A stretch of 11,590 bases of DNA from an uncultured Tannerella sp. (lineage in GTDB: Bacteria; Bacteroidota; Bacteroidia; Bacteroidales; Tannerellaceae), in the NCBI GenBank assembly GCA_938036405.1, contig CALHPT010000268.1, positions 1 through 11,590 of the forward strand, read 5' to 3'. Each line of letters opens with the position of its first letter. Positions within the stretch are counted from its first letter, which is position 1. A model generated the notes under the pieces. The model worked only from the letters and a program-made list of their open reading frames with translations. It was not told the DNA's origin and made no database searches. The position numbers were made by a program, and so were the translations under genes. Shown in pieces: positions 1 to 5,648 of this stretch.

Positions 1-2
1 TT

Positions 3-410
3 GAGCGCTTACAGGGGCGCACGGATGAAGTGGTGAAGATGTTGCTTGCAAGGGCGGGAGAAGAGTTTATCACGCTAGCCCGCGGCATCAGCACCTACAA
101 GGATCGCACGGGAAATCTACGCAGCTCGACGGGGTACGCTATATTCAAAGATGGCGCACGCATTGGGTCGAGCGTCTTCAATGCACGTACCGGGAAGGAT
201 GGAGAGACTGGTGTTTCGTCCGGAGAACAGTTGGCGAGAGCGGTGGGTCGCACTCATTCGAGGGGCTACGTGTTAGTCTGCTTCGCCGGTATGAGTTACG
301 CCGCCGCCGTGGAGAGCCGTGGCTTCGATGTGATAACCCACTCCGCGGATAAGACTGAAGATTTTCTGATGAACGAAGCCGCAAATCTTCTTAAACGCCT
401 TAATCTCTAA
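3..410 (+). CDS. HK97-gp10-like phage head-tail connector / tail completion protein (5' partial)
   Basis: The frame is open to the left edge of the window with no stop, so the true start lies outside; a GTG at 30 and an ATG at 39 are internal candidates. The visible protein has the layout of gp10-like proteins that sit between capsid and tail: an N-terminal helical part, then the segment RTGNLRSSTGYAIFKDG, then a closing segment with AGMSYAAAVESRGFDVI, which resembles the 'Y..YVE.RGYDVL' end of these proteins, and a C-terminal helix. It ends 5 nt before the next gene, and the following genes continue the usual tail-connector order. In phages of this type it helps complete or stabilise the head-tail joint. 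The family call rests on motif resemblance and synteny, not on a search. Confidence 0.6.
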   Translation, partial: ERLQGRTDEVVKMLLARAGEEFITLARGISTYKDRTGNLRSSTGYAIFKDGARIGSSVFNARTGKDGETGVSSGEQLARAVGRTHSRGYVLVCFAGMSYAAAVESRGFDVITHSADKTEDFLMNEAANLLKRLNL

Positions 411-415
411 TTCTG

Positions 416-799
416 ATGGCAGACTTTTTCGATATAGTGGATATTGTGTTTGCCGCCGTAAATGGTGCTGGGACAGGCCTCCCTGCGTACAAACACCGGG
501 CAGAGACGGGCCTAAAGATTGATCATATCGTAGTCAATACGACCGGAGTCTTAGTCAAGGAATACGTCAATAAAGCGCCTGTTGTTAACGTCAACCTCTT
601 CACGATCACACACCCTAATGGGATGATCAACGCTAAGCGCATCAGAGACTACTCTCAAAAGATCAAGCAGGCGCTGCGAGATCCGTCACACCCGCCAGGT
701 ATGTACTTCAAAGCCCGCGTGGCGTGGGAGGGGGAGATCGAGACGGGAGACAGCTTCAACCTTTACAATATCCGAGTGGAAGTGATTACTGAGAAATAG
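416..799 (+). CDS. Phage tail terminator / completion-like protein
   Basis: This 127-residue protein starts at an ATG 5 nt after the upstream gene, with no Shine-Dalgarno, as usual in Bacteroidota. It has no signal peptide or membrane segment. Its size, mixed alpha/beta look and position between a gp10-like gene and the tail tube gene match the slot of tail terminator or completion proteins, which cap the tail tube and joint. No diagnostic motif is visible, so the role comes from synteny. The central part contains VNVNLFTITHPNGMINAKRI followed by a helix, and the C-terminus ends in a beta-like stretch (LYNIRVEVITEK), in keeping with this fold class. Codon use is more AT-rich than in the genes from 1824 onward. 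Confidence 0.5.
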   Translation: MADFFDIVDIVFAAVNGAGTGLPAYKHRAETGLKIDHIVVNTTGVLVKEYVNKAPVVNVNLFTITHPNGMINAKRIRDYSQKIKQALRDPSHPPGMYFKARVAWEGEIETGDSFNLYNIRVEVITEK

Positions 800-816
800 C
801 ACACAAACAACTAACA

Positions 817-834
817 GCCCCGGCTGAGTGGGGC
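817..834 (+). promoter_or_regulatory. Small GC hairpin in the leader of the tail tube gene
   Basis: GCCCC at 817-821 can pair with GGGGC at 830-834 around an 8-nt loop. It lies in the 65-nt gap before the tail tube gene and is followed by an A-rich leader (841-864) rather than a U-tract, so it is more likely a leader structure or RNA-stability element than a terminator. It could be chance. Confidence 0.25.
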
Positions 835-864
835 GCAACTTGAAACAATTAAAACAAAACAGAC

Positions 865-1398
865 ATGGCAGAAGAAAGAAAATTGGCGATTGATATCACC
901 TACGCAGGCGTAGCAGATCCCGGAGACGGGATCCCCGGGACAACCTTTACGCAGATCACGACAGTGGAATCTGGGTCTATTCAATACAACGTAAACGACC
1001 CTCAGAAGACAGAGTTCAAGAAGTACGGTAGCGACAAGCCGTGGGCCGTCATTCTGAAAGCCGGAGAGGCTGACACGTTGGTTCTAAACATCCCCTCTCC
1101 AACGATGGAAGAGCGCCTGCTTTTTATGGGTGGAACACTCAATAGTTCCAAGGACAAATGGGAGAAGCCGGTTGTGACTCCAAGCATTCGCAAGACGTTG
1201 ATGCTTAAGACGAAGCCGTACGGAGGGAAGCAGCTCATCTATACGTTTGTCAATTGTGACGTGTTTGGTAAGATTACTCAGATTCCTGGAGAGGATACGA
1301 CTGAAATCTTACAGTTGCAGTTCACTGTCCTTGGTGCCATTACGGCCGCTGGAGTTGAGAACACGAATATGATCGTAGAATCGAAAGACGCGGCTTAA
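865..1398 (+). CDS. Phage major tail (tube) protein
   Basis: This 177-residue protein begins at an ATG preceded by an A-rich leader typical of strongly translated Bacteroidota genes. It has no signal peptide or membrane helix and is rich in beta-prone stretches: an N-terminal strand (RKLAIDITYAGV), a long middle region, and a late segment (TEILQLQFTVLGAITAAG) that resembles the strand-turn-strand end of tail tube proteins. It sits after the gp10/tail-terminator pair and before a small gene in the chaperone slot, which is where the tube gene lies in long-tailed phages. The larger gaps on both sides, each with a hairpin, suggest separate tuning of a highly expressed structural protein. The family is inferred from order, length and composition. 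Confidence 0.55.
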   Translation: MAEERKLAIDITYAGVADPGDGIPGTTFTQITTVESGSIQYNVNDPQKTEFKKYGSDKPWAVILKAGEADTLVLNIPSPTMEERLLFMGGTLNSSKDKWEKPVVTPSIRKTLMLKTKPYGGKQLIYTFVNCDVFGKITQIPGEDTTEILQLQFTVLGAITAAGVENTNMIVESKDAA

Positions 1399-1460
1399 TC
1401 AACCGCGTCATGCATAGGGAAACAGGCTTTTTTCATGATGATTAGTGCTTGGTAGGGTTG

Positions 1461-1486
1461 TGGGGCGGGGAGTGATTCCCGCCCCA
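1461..1486 (+). terminator. Strong GC hairpin after the tail tube gene (terminator or attenuator)
   Basis: GGGGCGGG (1462-1469) pairs perfectly with CCCGCCCC (1478-1485), extended by a T-A pair outside and a G-T wobble inside, around a loop of about 6 nt. The 3' flank is ATTTCTT, only a weak U-tract, so partial termination or processing between the tail tube gene and the next gene fits better than full termination. It lies 62 nt after the tube stop codon. Confidence 0.5.
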
Positions 1487-1539
1487 TTTCTTACCGACAC
1501 AGATCCGTCGCAACCAACCAGCAACACAGCAAAACCACA

Positions 1540-1827
1540 ATGAAAAGAATCGATTTCAGCCAGCTCGAAGTAGAAACCTCGATTGGCGTATTTGAAAAAG
1601 TAGACGTTAGAAGCACGCTTGGCAACCTCATCTTTCGCAGTGCGACATCCCTCGAATTGGATACGCTGGCGCGTAGGATTTTCAGCGCTCAAGAGGGACG
1701 ATCCACAGAGTTTTCAGATGACGAATACGCGGCCATGATGCAAGCTTTCAAGGCTGCCGGTGTGCTTTACCCTGTGATTCGAGCCATCGAGAAGCAAGTC
1801 GAACCCACGCAGAGGGGGATTGCATGA
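1540..1827 (+). CDS. Small phage protein in the tail assembly chaperone position
   Basis: This is a 95-residue protein with an A-rich leader before the ATG. Residues 3-30 look beta-like and the remainder is helical (TSLELDTLARRIFSA, DDEYAAMMQAFKAAGVLYPVI). Small helical proteins immediately after the tail tube gene are commonly tail assembly chaperones, which hold the tape measure protein before tail polymerisation. I recognise no motif that proves this. Its stop overlaps the next ATG in an ATGA arrangement, so the next frame is -1 relative to it, as in gpG/gpGT pairs, but there is no convincing slippery heptamer at the overlap. The tape measure gene expected next is absent. Confidence 0.45.
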   Translation: MKRIDFSQLEVETSIGVFEKVDVRSTLGNLIFRSATSLELDTLARRIFSAQEGRSTEFSDDEYAAMMQAFKAAGVLYPVIRAIEKQVEPTQRGIA

Positions 1828-2168
1828 AGGTCGTCTACAACAGCCTTATCCCGTTCCGCGGCTTTACGGCGATTAACCTCTTCGGACGCATCTTTGCCCG
1901 CTGGGAATATGAACCTATCTCCGACCGTGTCATCCGCCACGAGGCTATCCATACGGCACAGATGCACGAGATGGGGTACATCGGTTTTTACGTGCTCTAC
2001 CTCTTCGAGTGGCTCTACCGTTGGGCACGATTGAAGGATGCCCACGCCGCTTATCGCGCCATCCGCTTCGAGCGGGAGGCCTACGCGCATCAGGACGAGC
2101 TGGACTACCTCACCCATCGCCGCCCCTATGCGTGGTGCAAGGGTTACGCTGGATTAGGAAACAAATAA
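1824..2168 (+). CDS. Small HExxH metallopeptidase-like protein
   Basis: This 114-residue protein overlaps the previous stop codon by 4 nt (ATGA), suggesting coupled translation. It carries H39-E40-A-I-H43, a classical HExxH zinc site, and about 40 residues later FEREAYAH (82-89), where E83 or E85 could be the third ligand as in gluzincins. Between them is a hydrophobic stretch (GYIGFYVLYLFEWLYRW, 51-67) that may be membrane-associated. The N-terminal part (MKVVYNSLIPFRGFTAINLFG) and overall plan resemble a short Bacteroidota family found in chromosomes and prophages; I know of no established substrate. It is more GC-rich than the genes before it, hinting at a different origin. A lysis or head-maturation role is possible but unproven. 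Confidence 0.6.
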   Translation: MKVVYNSLIPFRGFTAINLFGRIFARWEYEPISDRVIRHEAIHTAQMHEMGYIGFYVLYLFEWLYRWARLKDAHAAYRAIRFEREAYAHQDELDYLTHRRPYAWCKGYAGLGNK

Positions 2169-2178
2169 GCAAGCCCCC

Positions 2179-3654
2179 ATGCCAGACATTCAAACACTCC
2201 TACAAAAGCACGCCGGAGACATTGGGCGGCTCATCGCAGAGCTTTCCGTAGACACACGTGAAGGACGCCATCCCGCAGCATATAGGTCGGAATATAACGG
2301 CACACGCACCCGCCGCCCGACATCTGTGGGGCACCGCGAGGACAAGAAGCTCGAAGTCTATTCCGATACCGAAAAAGACGAATACGGGAACCCCAAACGG
2401 ATGGACGATAAGCCCATCACCGTGGCTCGGATCGCCACCAACTTCCCCAAGAAGCTGGTGCGCACAGAGGCTGCCATGATGTTTGGCGGCATGATGCACA
2501 TCGCCACGCCGGACCCTGACGAGGCCTTCAATGAGTTCTGCGACGTGTGGAAGTTCACGCTCGACATGCAGAGCGTGCTCATGGAGTTTGCCGAGAAGGT
2601 GCTTTCCGAAACGAAGGCCGCCATCGTCTTTTACCCCATCATCTTCCATCACTGGTCGGGTCAGATCGCCAACGAGATCAATTGCCGTGTGCTCGCTTTG
2701 CCGCAAAACGATAAGACGGTCAATGAGTTTTACCCCCACTTCTTCGACGGCCGTATGGACGCCTTCATCCACCGTTATCAGACGAAGGATGAAGCAGGCG
2801 CCACGCGCGACGAGGCGCGTATCTGGACGCGCGATCGGATCCTTACGGCCACCTCTGGATCCGGCGGCTGGGTGGTGCGCGAAGAGGTGAACGCCTTCGG
2901 GCTCATCCCCGTGGTGTATGCTGAGATCGACGCCCCTGTGTGGGACGAAGTCGCCCCGCTGATGGATGCCCGTGAGATGCGCCTTTCGCGGCTGGCAGAT
3001 ATCAACGACTACTTCGCGGAGCCTATGATGGTCATCACCGGCGAGGCCGACGCGCCTGACAAAACCACCGTAGGGAAAGAGATGCAGTTCCCCATCAAGA
3101 TCGATCCCGAGACGCAAAAGGAGCTCCACGGCGATGCCAAGTTCCTTTCCTGGGATCAGTCGATCAACTCCACGGCCAAAGAGCTGGACGAGACGAAGAG
3201 CGAGATGTTTTCCGGCGCATCAGCACCCGACCTTTCGTTCGATAACCTCAAAGGCCTCGGCAACCTCTCCGGCGTGGCCCGCCGCTTCATGATGCTTGAT
3301 GCCGAAATCAAGCAGCGCTTCAATATGCGCGTCTTTCGTCCCGCGCTGAACCGTTGCGTCACGGTGGTTCAGGCCGGTATAGCCAACATCACGAATATTA
3401 AATACAAATCGCAGCTGGTGATAGCACGCTACACGGTGACGTTCGATTCCATCCTTCCCCGCGATCCGGTCGAGGAGGCCAACGTGCTATCGATAGCCGG
3501 TGGTGGACGCGCCTTCAATTCGCTCTCTACGGTTGTCTCCCGTTCCCCACTCACCCCGCCGGGAGATCTCGACGGTGAATTGGAACGCATCAAGGAAGAC
3601 GCCGCCGAAGACGCCGCGCGCACCAACCTTGTAGGCGCCGTGGCTGCGGAATAG
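2179..3654 (+). CDS. Phage portal protein, SPP1 Gp6-like
   Basis: This 491-residue protein forms the dodecameric ring at the capsid vertex through which DNA is packaged and ejected. The family call rests on length (SPP1-type portals are roughly 450-500 residues) and layout: an N-terminal region with KPITVARIATNFPKKLVRTEAAMMFGG (about 75-101), typical of the portal clip/wing entry; a middle beta-rich part (EARIWTRDRIL, GLIPVVYAEID); the acidic helix with VAPLMDAREMRLSRLADINDYF; and the C-terminal half with LKGLGNLSGVARRFMMLDAEIK, which matches the 'SG.A.......' helix of SPP1-like portals, then ILPRDPVEEANVLS. The frame is intact. Its position after tail genes, not next to a terminase, is abnormal. 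It starts 10 nt after the upstream stop. Confidence 0.8.
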   Translation: MPDIQTLLQKHAGDIGRLIAELSVDTREGRHPAAYRSEYNGTRTRRPTSVGHREDKKLEVYSDTEKDEYGNPKRMDDKPITVARIATNFPKKLVRTEAAMMFGGMMHIATPDPDEAFNEFCDVWKFTLDMQSVLMEFAEKVLSETKAAIVFYPIIFHHWSGQIANEINCRVLALPQNDKTVNEFYPHFFDGRMDAFIHRYQTKDEAGATRDEARIWTRDRILTATSGSGGWVVREEVNAFGLIPVVYAEIDAPVWDEVAPLMDAREMRLSRLADINDYFAEPMMVITGEADAPDKTTVGKEMQFPIKIDPETQKELHGDAKFLSWDQSINSTAKELDETKSEMFSGASAPDLSFDNLKGLGNLSGVARRFMMLDAEIKQRFNMRVFRPALNRCVTVVQAGIANITNIKYKSQLVIARYTVTFDSILPRDPVEEANVLSIAGGGRAFNSLSTVVSRSPLTPPGDLDGELERIKEDAAEDAARTNLVGAVAAE

Positions 3655-3666
3655 TTCTTTTCGACA

Positions 3667-4200
3667 ATGAAACAACCCTTCACCTATTACGGCGGCAAGC
3701 AGAAGATGCTCAAGTCTATCTTGCCGCTCATAGCCGCCTTGCTGCTTACGGCCTGCCTACCGCTCAAACACACGCATCCCACGCGACAGTCTCACGTGGA
3801 CTCCGTCTTTGTGCAGCGGCTTGTGCCCATCCCCGTACCGTCGGATACGTCCCTGTTGCGCGCCTTGCTGCGTTGCAATGCAGAGGGGCGTGTAGCGATG
3901 GAGCGTCTGTCGATCGAAACGACTCGCAACGCCCGTCTGGCCTTTCTATTGGACAGCCTCGGAGAGCTCAGCGTCGAAACGATTGTACAGCATGACACCG
4001 TGTGGGCAAAGGCTGACAGCGTCTTTATCAATCGGGACGTGGTGCGCGAGATCGTGCGAGAGGTGGAGCGAAAGCCCACCCGCTGGGAGGCCTTCATTCA
4101 TCGCTTTGGCACAGCCGCATTCTGGGTTTGCATTGGCGCCGCAGTGTGTGGTGCTGGGTATGGCGTTTTCCGTCTTTACCGCCGGCGGATACCTATATAA
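3667..4200 (+). CDS. Lipoprotein with C-terminal TM helix (candidate unimolecular spanin), with Dam-like N-terminal residue
   Basis: This 177-residue frame starts 12 nt after the portal gene. Residues 1-22 (MKQPFTYYGGKQKMLKSILP and on) read like the extreme N-terminus of a phage D12-class adenine methylase, with its YYGGK motif, but the rest of a methylase is missing. From M14 (ATG at 3706) the protein is instead a clean lipoprotein: hydrophobic SILPLIAALLL, lipobox LTAC with C30. Residues 31-147 are a soluble, charged, partly helical stretch (EIVREVERK), and 149-168 form a transmembrane helix followed by RLYRRR, so the C-terminus should be cytoplasmic. An outer-membrane lipid anchor plus inner-membrane helix is the u-spanin plan (as in T1 gp11), the last step of Gram-negative lysis. 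The function is inferred from topology only. Either start could be used. Confidence 0.65.
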   Translation: MKQPFTYYGGKQKMLKSILPLIAALLLTACLPLKHTHPTRQSHVDSVFVQRLVPIPVPSDTSLLRALLRCNAEGRVAMERLSIETTRNARLAFLLDSLGELSVETIVQHDTVWAKADSVFINRDVVREIVREVERKPTRWEAFIHRFGTAAFWVCIGAAVCGAGYGVFRLYRRRIPI

Positions 4201-4592
4201 ATAAGGCTCGGTATTGAAATTTGGTACACATAGCTTTGCGCCGTTTTATGAGATGACAGGAACGTGAAACGCCGATCTTGAACTCATTATTTCTTTTCAA
4301 GTATCAAGTAAGATCAGTAGCTGTTTGTAGCGAACCGTAGCCGTAACCATAGACGCAACAAGCCGCGGAGGAGGGGTCTCGACGTGATGTCGAGGCTCTT
4401 TTTCTTTCCAAACGTTATATGTGGGGGTTCCTCTTCTGCCGCCAATCAAAGTCACCAAGGACTTCATGGGAATTCTTTTCGAGCGGTCGTTTTTGCCATG
4501 TCTAAAGGTGGCAACCAGCCTTCTTCGCCAGCCTCTCGCGTGGCAACGGCGTGGCACAAAGTTGTAAATGCCTGATTCCCATATAGGAACAG
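4201..4592. other. Gene-poor stretch between prophage genes and tRNA-Ala
   Basis: I see no convincing gene. A 107-codon minus frame (4297-4620) runs into the tRNA gene and has no family look; a 63-codon plus frame (4384-4575) is likewise unconvincing. The stretch contains a plus-strand terminator (4375-4407) and three short direct copies of GTGGCA(A)C (4508-4515, 4540-4547, 4551-4557) close to the tRNA 3' end. As the DNA between the last phage gene and the likely attachment site, it could hold integrase arm sites or decayed phage sequence, but nothing here proves either. Confidence 0.45.
4375..4407 (+). terminator. Rho-independent terminator, plus strand
   Basis: CTCGAC (4378-4383) pairs with GTCGAG (4389-4394) around a GTGAT loop. 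The stem extends by three more pairs, two of them G-U, to 4375 and 4397. It is followed by CTTTTTCTTT, a good U-tract on the plus strand. It would end transcription from the portal/lipoprotein genes about 175 nt upstream before it reaches the oppositely oriented tRNA. Confidence 0.65.
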
Positions 4593-4666
4593 TGGAGCAT
4601 AGCGGACTCGAACCGCTCACCTCGACACTGCCAGTGTCGCGCTCTAGCCAGATGAGCTAATGCCCC
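4593..4666 (-). tRNA. tRNA-Ala (anticodon GGC)
   Basis: On the minus strand the 74-nt sequence folds as a complete cloverleaf. The acceptor stem is GGGGCAT / ATGCTCC and contains the G3-U70 wobble that identifies alanine tRNAs. The D arm is AGCTCATCTGGCTAGAGC, the anticodon arm CGACA-CTGGCAG-TGTCG has GGC as anticodon (reads GCC and GCU), and the T arm is GCGGTTCGAGTCCGC. The discriminator is A73 and the next bases are CT, so CCA is added after transcription. Its 3' end faces the prophage genes, which makes it the likely integration site. Confidence 0.97.
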
Positions 4667-4682
4667 TTCGGTTAAGACGGCG

Positions 4683-4690
4683 CAAATATA
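4683..4690 (-). promoter_or_regulatory. -7 box of the tRNA-Ala promoter
   Basis: On the minus strand this reads TATATTTG, a perfect match to the Bacteroidota TAnnTTTG element, and it lies 16 nt upstream of the first tRNA base. The -33 position, about 19 nt further upstream, reads only TTAG, a weak match to TTTG. Confidence 0.65.
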
Positions 4691-4710
4691 GACCTTTCCT
4701 TCAGACGCCC

Positions 4711-4718
4711 TAATTTTG
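4711..4718 (+). promoter_or_regulatory. -7 box of the DUF4286-ruvC promoter
   Basis: TAATTTTG fits the Bacteroidota TAnnTTTG element and sits 23 nt before the ATG at 4742, leaving a short leader. No good TTTG is present at -33. Together with the box at 4683-4690 it makes a compact divergent promoter region with the two -7 boxes only 20 nt apart. Confidence 0.5.
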
Positions 4719-4741
4719 ATCCAAAATTCATTCTAATAGAT

Positions 4742-5056
4742 ATGCTTGTTTTCTACACCACATTCCATTTCTCAAACCAAACCTATGAGGATGGACTAAA
4801 CTATTTGCGAACGACTCTTTTGCCTGTCATCGGGCAGCACCCGGAGTTTCACACACTACGTTTGCAGCGTATCCTGCATGAGGTCGAGGATAGCAACGGC
4901 CGATCCGTGTCCATGCAATTTTGTGTCCCAGACGAAGCCGCGTTGCGTTGTTGGTTAGAGGCCACTGGCGACGATCTGCTGCAGGCCGTCACGAAGCGAT
5001 ATGGCACAGAGGTAGCCTATTTCTCCACCCTTTTGGAGGAGTTGGCGTTGCAATGA
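4742..5056 (+). CDS. DUF4286 family protein
   Basis: This 104-residue protein has the signature layout of the Bacteroidota DUF4286 family: an opening strand (MLVFYTTFHF), a helix ending in LLPVIGQHPEF, a strand with LRLQRIL, a strand with VSMQFCVPDEAALRCWLE, and a closing FSTLLEEL. The fold is probably ferredoxin-like alpha/beta; no catalytic residues are evident, and I know of no established function. Its stop codon overlaps the ruvC start in an ATGA arrangement, so the two proteins are probably made from one message with coupled translation. The conserved pairing with a recombination gene is the best hint to its role, but it may simply share a promoter. Confidence 0.8.
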   Translation: MLVFYTTFHFSNQTYEDGLNYLRTTLLPVIGQHPEFHTLRLQRILHEVEDSNGRSVSMQFCVPDEAALRCWLEATGDDLLQAVTKRYGTEVAYFSTLLEELALQ

Positions 5057-5631
5057 AACTTCCGGAACAGACCGCAGAGCGCGTCATCATCGGCATCGAC
5101 CCGGGTACCGTCGTGATGGGCTACGGCGTGCTCATCGTCCGAGGCCGCACGACGGCCTTAGTGACGATGGGGGTGCTCAAGCTCGACCGCTACGAGAATC
5201 ATTACCTGCGCCTGCACCGCATCTATCAGAAGGTGCTTGCCCTAATGGACGAGTATCACCCAGACGAGATGGCGATCGAGGCGCCTTTCTTTGGCAAGAA
5301 CGTGCAGAGTATGCTCAAGCTCGGGCGTGCACAGGGGGCGGCCATCGCGGCTGCCTTGAATCGCGAGATACCCATCTTTGAATACGCCCCACTGAAAATC
5401 AAGATGGCCATCACCGGCAACGGTCAGGCGTCGAAGGAACAAGTGGCTGGCATGCTACAGCGCATCCTACACATTCCCGAGGCCGACATGCTACCCCAGC
5501 TGGACGCTACGGATGGCCTCGCCGCCGCCTATTGCCACTATATGCAAACCACCCGGCCCATGCCTGAAAAAGCATACGCCGGGTGGAAAGATTTCATCGC
5601 CAAGAATCCGGGCAAAATCCGCGGATTATAG
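5053..5631 (+). CDS. ruvC: Crossover junction endodeoxyribonuclease RuvC
   Basis: This is the Holliday junction resolvase. It cuts paired strands of four-way junctions after RuvAB branch migration in recombinational repair. At 192 residues it is close to the usual 170-190. All four acidic catalytic residues are visible: D16 in IGIDPGT, E76 in AIEAPFFG, and D151 and D154 in QLDATDGLAAAYCH. They coordinate the two Mg ions of the RNase H-like fold. The frame stays open upstream to 4921, but the ATG at 5053 gives the normal N-terminus and overlaps the DUF4286 stop by 4 nt, so I chose it. The gene converges on gdhA with 17 nt between stop codons and no obvious terminator. Confidence 0.95.
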   Translation: MKLPEQTAERVIIGIDPGTVVMGYGVLIVRGRTTALVTMGVLKLDRYENHYLRLHRIYQKVLALMDEYHPDEMAIEAPFFGKNVQSMLKLGRAQGAAIAAALNREIPIFEYAPLKIKMAITGNGQASKEQVAGMLQRILHIPEADMLPQLDATDGLAAAYCHYMQTTRPMPEKAYAGWKDFIAKNPGKIRGL

Positions 5632-5648
5632 ACGGGAGACAGGGAGGC

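Noticed and set aside
1813..1830. Programmed -1 frameshift joining the chaperone-like gene to the HExxH gene
   Set aside because: The second frame is -1 relative to the first, but any ATGA overlap gives this. The G-rich run is not in the X XXY YYZ register, and the second gene has its own ATG and a self-contained protein.
2200..3129. Long minus-strand frame of 309 codons inside the portal gene
   Set aside because: It lies opposite a well-supported portal gene and has the low-complexity, His/Arg/Val-rich look of an antisense shadow.
4297..4620. Minus-strand 107-codon gene next to the tRNA
   Set aside because: Its start lies inside the tRNA gene, it crosses a plus-strand terminator, and no domain is recognisable.
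4921..5052. Longer start for RuvC at 4921
   Set aside because: The added residues are an out-of-frame reading of the DUF4286 gene; the family N-terminus begins just before IGIDPGT and the ATG at 5053 fits.
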